The notes beneath the pieces were generated by a model, which was not told the origin of the DNA, ran no database searches, and saw only the letters and a program-made list of their open reading frames with translations. 53,191 nt of DNA from Candidatus Corynebacterium gallistercoris (GTDB taxonomy: Bacteria; Actinomycetota; Actinomycetes; Mycobacteriales; Mycobacteriaceae), in NCBI GenBank assembly GCA_019114175.1, contig DXFZ01000036.1, positions 1 through 53,191 of the forward strand, written 5' to 3'. Below are positions 9,448 to 16,335 of the stretch, in pieces. Within the stretch, counting starts at the first letter, position 1; each line of letters begins with the position of its first letter. The position numbers and the translations under genes were made by a program.

Positions 9448-10954
9448 CCACCCTCACAACAACACCTCGCGGGTGCTGCCCTCCGCCACCGAACCGATGG
9501 CGCGGGGCTTCATCCGTTTCCTCGGCGGCCCACCCGGCCGCCACGCGCTCATCGGGCGCGCCCGCTCGTTTACCCCCCTGCGGGTTCTCCTCATCACCGC
9601 CGCCGCGTTCCTCAGCCTCGGTTGGATCCAAAAAAGCAACTGCATCCGCACCGCCGTGGGCCGCCCCGCAGGCACGGAACCCACGGTGGATTGGGGCGGC
9701 TACCGCCAGTACACCTCCGCGTGCTACTCAGACGCGATCACTCTCTATTCCTCCCGCGGCCTCGATGAGCTCCACTTCCCTTACCTCTACTCCTGGGTGG
9801 ACGAGTCCGGCATCACCCGCTACATGGAATACCCCGTGCTCTCGGGGCTCTACCAGTGGGTCATCGCGGTCATCACCAAGCCCGTTGGTCACGCTTGGGA
9901 GGCCCTCGGGCTTCCCGCCGCTGCCCCCGTGGCCATCTACTTCGGGGTGAACGCCGTGGCGCTGTCCGCAGCGTGGATGGTCACCGTGGCACTGGTGGCG
10001 AAACTGGCCGGGAACCGGATCTGGGACGGGCTCCTCGTGGCGGCCTCTCCCCTGGTCATCGTCCACGCGTTCACAAACTTTGACATCCTCGCCTGCCTCG
10101 CCGCCGTAGCGATCCTCGTGTGCTGGTCCCACCGCCACCCCGCCCTGGCCGGTGTGGCCGCGGGCATCGGCATCGCGCTGAAGCTCTGGCCCGCGTTCGT
10201 GGCAGGCGCGCTGATCCTGCTGTGCCTGCGCGCCCGCGCGTGGGTTCCCCTTGCCCGTCTAGTGGCCGCCACGGTGGTCACCTGGGTGGCCATCAACCTG
10301 CCGATCTACCTGATCGCCCCGAAGGGCTGGGGCGAGTTCTTCCGCCTCAACTCCTCCCGCGGTTGGGAAGGCTCCACCATCTACGCGGTCATCGCGCACG
10401 CCGTGGGCAATGACGCCTGGTCCGGCATCACCCCCTCGGAAGCGGTGGCGGGCAGTGGCACGTTGAACATCATCACTACTGTGGCGCTGCTGGTTGCCCT
10501 CGTTGCCCTGGGTTGGTTTGTTGTTTTTCGGGCGACGGCACCCCGCGTCGCCCACATCGCCTTCCTCGCAGTGTTCGCCTTCATGCTGACGAACAAGGTG
10601 TGGAGCCCGCAATACTCGCTGTGGCTTGTTCCACTACTCGCGCTGGCCCTGCCGAAGTGGCGATTGGTGTTCAGCTGGGCGGCGCTCGAAGCGGTGTACT
10701 GGTATGTGCGGATGTGGCAGTTCCTGCCCTCCAACCTAGCCGCGCCCGATTGGCTGGCGGACACGCTGACGGTGGTGCGCCTAGGGATGCTCGTCGCCAT
10801 GAGCGTTCTTATCATCCGTGAGGCCATGCGCCCGGAGAGTGACGCTGTGCGCGCAGCGCACGGCGGCGCGGACCCCTTGGCTGGGGTGTTGGGCGATGAG
10901 GCTGGGGTGGCGTCGCCCCAAAAAAGAAAGAAAAGGAAGCAACACAGTGAGTAA
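9428..10954 (+). CDS. GT87-like polytopic membrane protein (Rv0051 type)
   Basis: 508 residues with about ten hydrophobic segments. It belongs to the DUF2029/GT87 type of polyprenyl-phosphate-mannose-dependent glycosyltransferases. An early extracytoplasmic loop carries CIRT, DWGGYRQYTSACYSDA and MEYPVLSGLYQW, as in Rv0051 next to ponA1. The transferred sugar is not known. ATG 9428 overlaps the PBP stop by 20 nt, implying translational coupling; later starts (ATG 9498) are possible. Two copies of the dispersed GGCGACGCC motif lie in the gene. One is inside a membrane segment (FVVFRATAPR) and the other makes the basic C-terminus (GVASPQKRKKRK). Confidence 0.8.
   Translation: MESSTPNHPHNNTSRVLPSATEPMARGFIRFLGGPPGRHALIGRARSFTPLRVLLITAAAFLSLGWIQKSNCIRTAVGRPAGTEPTVDWGGYRQYTSACYSDAITLYSSRGLDELHFPYLYSWVDESGITRYMEYPVLSGLYQWVIAVITKPVGHAWEALGLPAAAPVAIYFGVNAVALSAAWMVTVALVAKLAGNRIWDGLLVAASPLVIVHAFTNFDILACLAAVAILVCWSHRHPALAGVAAGIGIALKLWPAFVAGALILLCLRARAWVPLARLVAATVVTWVAINLPIYLIAPKGWGEFFRLNSSRGWEGSTIYAVIAHAVGNDAWSGITPSEAVAGSGTLNIITTVALLVALVALGWFVVFRATAPRVAHIAFLAVFAFMLTNKVWSPQYSLWLVPLLALALPKWRLVFSWAALEAVYWYVRMWQFLPSNLAAPDWLADTLTVVRLGMLVAMSVLIIREAMRPESDAVRAAHGGADPLAGVLGDEAGVASPQKRKKRKQHSE
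10524..10546 (+). repeat. Dispersed motif, copy 2 (inside GT87 gene)
   Basis: TTTTT, CG, then GGCGACGGCACCCCGC (one mismatch in the core), read in frame as part of a membrane segment. Confidence 0.6.
10904..10925 (-). repeat. Dispersed motif, copy 3 (3' end of GT87 gene)
   Basis: GGGGTGGCGTCGCCCC followed by A6 on the plus strand; encodes the last residues GVASPQKRKK. Confidence 0.7.
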
Positions 10955-11135
10955 TGCAGCCCTGCTGGTGACGATGGCCAGCGTATTCATCGGCTTCTGC
11001 CTGTTCGGCGGGAGCTTCGCCAGCTTCATGTACCGCAAGCCCAAAGGGCAAATCTGGGGACTGTTCGCCCTGGCCGTGGTGTTTATCACGATCATCCCCA
11101 CCACCGTGGCGATTTTCTACGCGACCAGCAACTAG
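10947..11135 (+). CDS. Small two-helix membrane protein
   Basis: 62 residues starting at GTG 10947, which overlaps the GT87 stop by 8 nt. Two hydrophobic helices (AALLVTMASVFIGFCLFGGSF and WGLFALAVVFITIIPTTVAIF) flank a basic turn MYRKPKGQ. Similar short proteins sit between the PBP/GT87 genes and rpsF in corynebacteria. Its role is unknown; the overlap suggests it works with, or is regulated with, the GT87 protein. A longer upstream frame exists but would run through the GT87 gene. Confidence 0.65.
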   Translation: MSNAALLVTMASVFIGFCLFGGSFASFMYRKPKGQIWGLFALAVVFITIIPTTVAIFYATSN

Positions 11136-11165
11136 CCCATTTCCTTCCTGGCGGGCCAGCATGTA

Positions 11166-11239
11166 GTCTAAAAAGGTTGCTGACGCAACGACCCTCCTGC
11201 CATGTCCAAACCCGGAGATGGCCGAAAACATTTTTAGAC
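11166..11239 (+). promoter_or_regulatory. Structured rpsF leader (candidate S6 autoregulatory element)
   Basis: GTCTAAAAA (11166-11174) pairs perfectly with TTTTTAGAC (11231-11239) and closes a region containing the small hairpin GTTGC-TGAC-GCAAC. It ends directly before AGGAGG (11242-11247), the rpsF ribosome site. Leaders bound by S6:S18 are known ahead of rpsF in many bacteria, so this is a plausible autogenous control element; membership in that family is inferred only from position and shape. Confidence 0.45.
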
Positions 11240-11259
11240 CATAGGAGGTGATGAGGTCC

Positions 11260-11547
11260 GTGCGTCAATACGAAGTCATGATCATCATCGACCCTTCCCA
11301 GGATGAGCGCACCGTAGCCCCTTCACTGGACAAGTTCCTGAACATTGTCCGCAAGGAAAACGGTACTGTGGAAAAGGTTGATATCTGGGGCAAGCGTCGC
11401 CTGGAGTACCCGATCAACAAGAAGGAAGAGGGCATCTACGTTGTTCTCGACCTGAAGTGTGAATCGGCTACCGTGCAAGAGCTTGACCGCGTGCTCAACA
11501 TTAACGACACCATCATGCGCACCAAGGTGCTGCGCAAAGACCAGTAA
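11260..11547 (+). CDS. rpsF: 30S ribosomal protein S6
   Basis: 95 residues, the usual length. Begins [19 protein letters not shown] and ends [18 protein letters not shown], with the family stretch [21 protein letters not shown]6 binds S18 on the 30S platform. GTG 11260 is chosen because AGGAGG lies 12 nt upstream and the protein then starts at the conserved RQYE. A start at 11248 would overlap that ribosome site. First gene of rpsF-ssb-rplI; rpsR is not present between ssb and rplI, as in other corynebacteria. Confidence 0.96.
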   Translation: MRQYEVMIIIDPSQDERTVAPSLDKFLNIVRKENGTVEKVDIWGKRRLEYPINKKEEGIYVVLDLKCESATVQELDRVLNINDTIMRTKVLRKDQ

Positions 11548-11601
11548 CACGCTGGTCAACCGGTAGAAACCACCGCACCACACAGCACATCAGGAGGACA
11601 A

Positions 11602-12210
11602 ATGGCACAGGGAGATACACCAATTACCGTGGTCGGCAACCTCGTTGCAGACCCAGAATTGCGCTACACGCCCAACGGGGCGGCAGTGGCGAACTTCCGT
11701 GTGGCCTCAACACCACGGCGCTACGACCAGCAGGCTGGTCAGTGGGTCGATGGTGAGGCACTGTTCCTTACGTGCAACGTGTGGCGCCAAGCCGCAGAGA
11801 ATGTGGCGAACTCACTGACCAAGGGTGACCGCGTGCTGGTGAACGGCCGGCTGCGGCAGCGCTCCTTCGAAGACAAGAACGGCGAGCGCCGGACCGTCTT
11901 CGAGGTTGAGGTTGATGAGGTTGGCCCGTCCCTGCGGTACGCCACGGCTCAGGTAGCCAAGACCCCGCGCGGCGGCGGTCAAGGTGGCCAGGGCTCCGGC
12001 GGCTTTGGTGGAAACCAAGGCGGCTTCGGTGGCCAGGGTAGCCAAGGCAACCAGGGTGGTTTCGGCGGACAGGGCTCCCAGGGTGGAAACCAGGGCGGCG
12101 GCAACCAAGGCAATCAAGGTTTTGGTGGCCGGAACGCGTCCATGGATGACGACCCTTGGAACTCCGCACCGCAATCCGGTTTTGATGGCGATGATGAGCC
12201 GCCATTCTGA
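11602..12210 (+). CDS. ssb: Single-stranded DNA-binding protein
   Basis: 202 residues. N-terminal OB fold ([32 protein letters not shown], then [19 protein letters not shown]). A long Gly/Gln/Asn-rich linker (about 125-180) is built of repeated [14 protein letters not shown] units. The acidic tip DDEPPF recruits replication and repair partners. Ribosome site AGGAGG 7 nt before the ATG. The internal DNA repeats of the linker make this stretch prone to length change. Confidence 0.96.
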   Translation: MAQGDTPITVVGNLVADPELRYTPNGAAVANFRVASTPRRYDQQAGQWVDGEALFLTCNVWRQAAENVANSLTKGDRVLVNGRLRQRSFEDKNGERRTVFEVEVDEVGPSLRYATAQVAKTPRGGGQGGQGSGGFGGNQGGFGGQGSQGNQGGFGGQGSQGGNQGGGNQGNQGFGGRNASMDDDPWNSAPQSGFDGDDEPPF

Positions 12211-12262
12211 TAAATAATCTTTTTAATCAAGGTCAAACCAACGCACAACGAAAGGCTGGATC

Positions 12263-12727
12263 ATGAAACTGATCCTCACCGCCGCCGTTGACAATCTCGG
12301 TGTTCCCGGCGACATCGTTGAAGTCAAGGCTGGCTACGGACGTAACTACTTGCTCCCCCGCGGCTACGCCATCCTGGCGACCCGCGGTGCTGAGAAGCAG
12401 GTCGAAGGCATCAAGCGCGCTCAGGAAGCACGCCAGATCCGCGACCTGGATCACGCACGCGAGATCAAGGCTGAGCTCGAGGCTCTGAAGGCAGAAGACG
12501 TGACTGTAGAGGTGCGCACCTCCGAGTCCGGCAAGCTCTTCGGCTCCGTGACCGCCGATGATCTGGTTGCAGCTGTGAAGAAGGCCAACGGCCGTTCTTT
12601 GGACAAGCACTCCATCAACCTGCGCAAGGGCGATGTGAAGGCTACCGGCATCTACTCTGTAGAGGTCAAGCTGCACAAGGACATCACCGCGTCCCTGAAC
12701 TTCGAGGTTCTGGGAACCTCCAAGTAG
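12263..12727 (+). CDS. rplI: 50S ribosomal protein L9
   Basis: 154 residues. N-terminal domain MKLILTAAVDNLGVPGDIVEVKAGYGRNYLLPRG with the typical KxGYxRNxLxPxG signature, then a long charged connecting helix (about 45-80) and the C-terminal rRNA-binding domain (GKLFGSVTADDLV to SIEVKLH-like IYSVEVKLHKDI). Last gene of the operon, followed by a strong hairpin at 12811. Confidence 0.96.
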   Translation: MKLILTAAVDNLGVPGDIVEVKAGYGRNYLLPRGYAILATRGAEKQVEGIKRAQEARQIRDLDHAREIKAELEALKAEDVTVEVRTSESGKLFGSVTADDLVAAVKKANGRSLDKHSINLRKGDVKATGIYSVEVKLHKDITASLNFEVLGTSK

Positions 12728-12810
12728 TCCCAAGCTCCCGGCTAGCGGCTTAGACACCCGCAAAGGTTGGTTGAGCGACTTTTGATAACTTCATAGACAA
12801 CAGCTGCTGA

Positions 12811-12842
12811 CAGGGCGGCCCGCCTTCGGGTGGGGCGCCCTG
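12811..12842 (+). terminator. Terminator after rplI
   Basis: CAGGGCG - CCCGCC - TTCG - GGTGGG - CGCCCTG forms a long GC stem with a TTCG tetraloop, followed by TTTG. It ends the rpsF-ssb-rplI unit. Confidence 0.8.
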
Positions 12843-12847
12843 TTTGC

Positions 12848-13045
12848 GTTTGTGAGGGGCTGTGTGGTTGTGGGGGTGAAGGGTTGCGTGTGAGGGGGTG
12901 TGAGGGGCTGTGTGGGTGAGGGGTTGTGTGGGTTGGTTGGGGTGAAGGGTTGCTTGTGAGGGGTTCTGTGGGTTGGTCGGGGCGTGGGTGAGCCTGGGTG
13001 GGTTTCGGTGTGCGGGTCTCGGTGTTGGTGCGGGCGCGACGGGCA
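12848..13045. repeat. Degenerate G/T-rich tandem repeat
   Basis: About 200 bp with almost no C on the plus strand, built of variants of TGTGAGGGGCTGTGTGGGTT and GGGGTGAAGGGTTGC (the latter twice). Many GGG/GGGG runs at short spacing could form G-quadruplexes. The apparent ORF on the other strand (PTHTAPHTPSH...) is an artefact of composition. Confidence 0.7.
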
Positions 13046-13050
13046 CGGCC

Positions 13051-13135
13051 ATCTAAATCTTCTATTCTGCGTTACCGGTCTCTACAAAACCCCAGGTGGT
13101 CAAATCTGCTACTTCACAGAATAGAAGATTTAGAT
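13051..13135. repeat. 19-bp perfect inverted repeat
   Basis: ATCTAAATCTTCTATTCTG (13051-13069) and its exact complement (13117-13135) enclose 47 nt. The arms are AT-rich in a GC-rich setting. It lies between rplI (+) and the minus-strand module, so it could act as a bidirectional terminator or be a small mobile relic. Confidence 0.75.
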
Positions 13136-13178
13136 AGGGACGCTAGATCCCGCGCCCCGGTGTTGGCCTCCGAAAAGC

Positions 13179-13297
13179 GAGAATCGGCTATTTTGCTACC
13201 GCCACGGAGCCGCACTAGCATTTGGCCCTAAAATCCCTCCGAGAATCGACGCTTAGGCTGCTGTGGCTCGGCGGCACTAGCAAAAGAGTCGATAATC
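13179..13297. repeat. Imperfect inverted repeat in intergenic region
   Basis: A stretch of about 32 nt starting GAGAATCGGCTATTTTGCTA (13179) is roughly complementary to 13266-13297, which ends CTAGCAAAAGAGTCGATAATC. The pairing has several mismatches. No gene is seen between 13136 and 13351. Confidence 0.35.
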
Positions 13298-13351
13298 CGG
13301 TAGTAACAAGCCGCGGCGCTTTCCCTCCACAACCGCCGCCCCGACCCATCA

Positions 13352-13930
13352 TCAAGCTGCGCGGCTCTTGAAACGGGTGATGCAGAGGGCACTGAGACCT
13401 AACGACGCGAGACTAATGAGGAGCATCAGTGGGACGGGGGTATCCGCGACTATGAACATGAGATGCCTCCAGGGGGAGTTCTCTACAGTAGTCCACAGAG
13501 CCGTTTGAACTAGCAAAATGCTTACGAGTGAAAGAATCATACTGTCCGATTTCATCACTGATCCCAAGGCGAAACCGAGGGAAGTTGTAACGCAAATGGC
13601 GTATGCATGACGTGCTTCAAAGAGGTTAATCCAAGTGGCGAACCAGGGGATTATCCAGAGTGACCCAACAATAGATAGGTCTACGGGTAACCAACGTCGG
13701 GAGTTCGCCGCTTCTAAGCGTGAGAGCTCGTTACGAAACAAATGGAGGGTAGCCACGGCGCAGCCGAACGCGCACATGGATCCTAAGGTGAAAGACTGGA
13801 AGCTATTGAGCCAGGGGAGAGGGAGCTCTAGGCCTCCTTGAAGTGCCAAGATCAAATAGAGAAGGAGAAGGGCAGCAAGCGAGCTGTTGAAGTTGTGACC
13901 GGCGAAATAGAGAGAATGGGAGGATCTCAC
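13352..13930 (-). CDS. Membrane protein of secreted-protein/ABC module
   Basis: 192 residues, almost all hydrophobic, with five or six helices (SLAALLLLYLILALQGG, FTLGSMCAFGCAVATLH, LSIVGSLWIIPWFATWINLF, ICVTTSLGFALGSV, MILSLVSILLVQTALW, LMLLISLASLGLSALC). A short basic C-terminus is RFKSRAA. No recognised family; probably the second permease subunit of the exporter. It starts at GTG 13930 in a GTGA overlap with the stop of the upstream 383-residue membrane protein, so the two are translationally coupled. Composition is clearly more AT-rich than the flanking genes. Confidence 0.7.
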   Translation of the reverse strand: MRSSHSLYFAGHNFNSSLAALLLLYLILALQGGLELPLPWLNSFQSFTLGSMCAFGCAVATLHLFRNELSRLEAANSRRWLPVDLSIVGSLWIIPWFATWINLFEARHAYAICVTTSLGFALGSVMKSDSMILSLVSILLVQTALWTTVENSPWRHLMFIVADTPVPLMLLISLASLGLSALCITRFKSRAA

Positions 13931-15078
13931 GGCCCACCCCCTGGTCTGCAGAGCGAGTATTCCAACCTCTCCCGCACGATTTCGATGTCAATTGGCTCTG
14001 TTACTCTCCAAGGGGCACCGCTCCGCACTGGCCCCAGTTCTCTCATCGGGGCACCACATAGTGCGGCTTGTTGATCCATGAGATAGACGGAGACCGCTTG
14101 GTCGACGTAGTCCCCAAGGATTCCCTCTAGTGACTCGTTCCCACTAAACCACAGTGCCTCCTCTACGGGGCCTGACCAAGCTACGGCGCCCCTGGCGAAA
14201 TGAGATAACTCTGATGGTGCCAGCTCCTCGAAATGTTTCACTGCCCGCGCATTCAAGCGAAAAGAGTCTTCTGGTACCTCTGGACGTGCACAAACCTGGT
14301 CTACACATTTCATGTCCGTCATTGGGCGTTCTTTGAGTCCGAAATCTTGCAACCCATCTACTGCCAGTATTGAAACAAGCAAAATTGCTAGTCCAACCGA
14401 TGCGGAGGGACCTGCCAGCCACCATCTCTTCTTCCATAGGAGAGTAGAGGCGATCACTATACAGGCCAAGGCACTCAACCCAAGTAGCGCGGCGTGGACG
14501 GAGCCTGGGTCCAGGGTGGAATTCAAGTCGCAGCAGGGGGAGAAATCTCCAGTTACACGGCGCAATGTCGAAAACGAAGTAGCTGGGGTTACGGCGTACC
14601 ATCCGTAGCCACCCAAGCCGGCAAGGGCGATTGCGATCATCGGTTTACAAACTAACCCAAGTGCGCTTCCAATCATCACCCAGCACAATCCAACGACGAG
14701 CGAGTAGAGCAGTAGTAACCAGAACGTAGGCAAGCCAAGAGCTTGTGCGGGTGGCATGTAGATAGCCAGAGCCAAGCAGTAACTCATGGGCGCGAAGAGA
14801 CCCCAAGGTAACAGCCGCTCTGCGCCGACCTTGATGAGCCGAGTTGAAGGAGAAGATACTAAGTGGGCAAACCTGGAGGCCTCCCAGGCTGCTGCCGCTG
14901 CAATCGCTGGTGCCATGATGAAGTACACCATTGTGGCTCGTGCTAGCAGAAATTGGTGGTAGACAGACAAAACTTCTGTAACTGTACTAGCCAGGCTGAG
15001 AAAAATAGCTGCGATGCATAGCCACAAGGAAGGGCGCCGGATCCAGTGCCTAAGCCCAAAACTAACGGTCACTATCAC
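13927..15078 (-). CDS. Membrane protein with extracytoplasmic cysteine-rich tail (ABC module)
   Basis: 383 residues from GTG 15078. Six or seven hydrophobic helices fill about residues 10-235. About 145 residues of soluble, probably extracytoplasmic tail follow, beginning near DGLQDFGLKERP and containing CVDQVC plus single cysteines (ALCGAP, YSLCRP). This is the likely permease partner of the adjacent ATPase. It is vaguely reminiscent of actinobacterial ABC permease-like proteins with a large external domain, but I cannot name the family. The start is chosen from GGAG 7 nt upstream. It overlaps the end of the ATPase gene by 17 nt, so the order peptide-ATPase-permease-permease is one tightly packed operon. 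Confidence 0.7.
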   Translation of the reverse strand: MIVTVSFGLRHWIRRPSLWLCIAAIFLSLASTVTEVLSVYHQFLLARATMVYFIMAPAIAAAAAWEASRFAHLVSSPSTRLIKVGAERLLPWGLFAPMSYCLALAIYMPPAQALGLPTFWLLLLYSLVVGLCWVMIGSALGLVCKPMIAIALAGLGGYGWYAVTPATSFSTLRRVTGDFSPCCDLNSTLDPGSVHAALLGLSALACIVIASTLLWKKRWWLAGPSASVGLAILLVSILAVDGLQDFGLKERPMTDMKCVDQVCARPEVPEDSFRLNARAVKHFEELAPSELSHFARGAVAWSGPVEEALWFSGNESLEGILGDYVDQAVSVYLMDQQAALCGAPMRELGPVRSGAPWRVTEPIDIEIVRERLEYSLCRPGGGP

Positions 15079-15769
15079 CACCGCGCTCCGCAAATGCCCG
15101 TGCCAAAGTGTGGGCAGGGGTGAGATCATGGCCATGGGCAAGCTGCCGGAACTGGCTCAGTGTTCCATCGAAATGAACTTCGCCAGAATCCAGCACGATC
15201 ACGCGCTGGAAGGGCGGGCGAAGATCCCCAACATCGTGTGTGGAGACTAGTAAGGAGTAACCCTCTCGGACAATTCTCTGGTAAACCTCGGAAACCTGAG
15301 CTTTGCTCACTGGATCAAGTGCAGCGGAGGGTTCGTCCAAGAGAAGTAAATCAGCCCCGGAGTTCATGGCGGTTGCGATCGCCAGACGAGCTTGTTCTCC
15401 ACCGCTGAGGGATTCACATTTTTGAGCTGCCTTATGTTCAAGGTTGACAAACTTGAGCCAGCTCACAGCTTCAGTCCGGGCTACCCTTCGCTTCTGCCCG
15501 GCCAGCCAGGCCACGTATGCACAGTACTCCGCAGAGCTAAAACCCAGGATGGGTCTAAAAGTTTGTTCGACCAGTGCAACTGATCCGGATCGTTCAATTG
15601 TTCCGCTGGTTGGCTTACTCCTCGAAGAGAGGACGGAGAATAGGGTGGATTTTCCGGCACCGTTGACACCCAGTAGAAGACCAGGCCGTTGATCAAGCTG
15701 TAAAGAGGGGATGTCCAAAATTGACCGCCCTCCGCGAACGACACGGAGGGCGGTGATCTCTGTAATCAC
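15062..15769 (-). CDS. ABC transporter ATP-binding protein
   Basis: 235 residues from GTG 15769. Walker A GVNGAGKST (34-42), Q-loop VEQTF near 68-71, signature LSGGE (121-125), Walker B LLLLDEP (141-147), and the switch histidine in STHD (176-179). The short length fits a stand-alone nucleotide-binding subunit that energises the two membrane proteins downstream. The GTG overlaps the TAG stop of the secreted-protein gene by one base (TAGTG), which strongly ties the transporter to that protein. The frame is open further upstream only because it crosses the peptide gene. Confidence 0.88.
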   Translation of the reverse strand: MITEITALRVVRGGRSILDIPSLQLDQRPGLLLGVNGAGKSTLFSVLSSRSKPTSGTIERSGSVALVEQTFRPILGFSSAEYCAYVAWLAGQKRRVARTEAVSWLKFVNLEHKAAQKCESLSGGEQARLAIATAMNSGADLLLLDEPSAALDPVSKAQVSEVYQRIVREGYSLLVSTHDVGDLRPPFQRVIVLDSGEVHFDGTLSQFRQLAHGHDLTPAHTLARAFAERGGDSDR

Positions 15770-16173
15770 TACCAAACGACCTTTACCCAGTTGACGGTCA
15801 GTCGATTCCAGCCAAAGGTGCCTAACTGGGCGTAATAAGTGCCTGCAGCTTGCCGACCCCAACCGCCACGATCCCAGCCACCATAACACCTGTTCAATAC
15901 TCGTGTCCCTAGGTGTGGATCGGGGCGCCAAGATTCGTGGCGCCGCAACGTGAACTCTACCTTCCCTGGGGAACCGTGAGGGTTATTTATACAGGTAGCG
16001 GCCGTCAACTCCGTGTTAAAACTGTCCGCATTCCGATCCACCCAGCGTCGGGTTTGGAACCCGTTGCGAGCGTTGTCAATCCTGGACTCAAAGTAACCTT
16101 CAGCGTGGGCAACCGGCATGACCAGGGTGGACGAGGTTGCCACAACCGCTAGCATCGAGGCAAACTTTCTCAT
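15769..16173 (-). CDS. Small secreted protein, first gene of ABC module
   Basis: 134 residues. A Sec signal peptide (MRKFASMLAVVATSSTLVMP, cleavage likely after AHA at 24) leaves about 110 residues. The mature part has two cysteines (61 and 96) that could form one disulfide. It is rich in W, R, G and N and ends in alternating, strand-like sequence (GTYYAQLGTFGWNRLTVNWV then KVVW). I do not recognise the family. The layout, secreted protein plus ABC transporter with membrane partners, recalls lactococcin-972-type bacteriocin loci, but the sequence does not clearly match that peptide. ATG 16173 has AAAGGA just upstream and a canonical promoter at 16214-16242. Confidence 0.7.
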   Translation of the reverse strand: MRKFASMLAVVATSSTLVMPVAHAEGYFESRIDNARNGFQTRRWVDRNADSFNTELTAATCINNPHGSPGKVEFTLRRHESWRPDPHLGTRVLNRCYGGWDRGGWGRQAAGTYYAQLGTFGWNRLTVNWVKVVW

Positions 16174-16213
16174 CGCACATCCTTTCACTAATAATGGGAA
16201 GCTATGTAATTAA

Positions 16214-16242
16214 AATATAGGACAACCTAATAATAAATTCAA
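16214..16242 (-). promoter_or_regulatory. SigA-type promoter of the secreted-protein/ABC module
   Basis: On the minus strand TTGAAT (16242-16237), a 17-nt spacer and TATATT (16219-16214), about 40 nt before the ATG at 16173. It is the only gene start here with a near-consensus -35/-10 pair plus a ribosome site, unlike the leaderless native starts. Confidence 0.65.
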
Positions 16243-16282
16243 TAGCTCGGTTGAAGCAGTGACGGAGATGCCCCCATTCGCA

Positions 16283-16335
16283 CCCCCGAGCTCAAGCCCC
16301 GAGCTCAAGCATCGCGCTCAACCCCCGAGCTTAAG
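16283..16335. repeat. Short CCCCGAGCTCAAG-type tandem repeat
   Basis: CCCCGAGCTCAAG occurs twice directly, then GCGCTCAA and CCCCCGAGCTTAAG, running over the stop codon of the monooxygenase gene. Probably a recent short duplication. Confidence 0.5.

Noticed and set aside
12750..13052. Minus-strand ORF rich in His, Pro and Thr
   Set aside because: Produced by the G/T-rich repeat; low complexity and no start context.
15769..16173. Naming the secreted protein a lactococcin-972 bacteriocin
   Set aside because: Only the genetic layout is similar; the sequence is longer, has two cysteines and lacks a clear match to that peptide.
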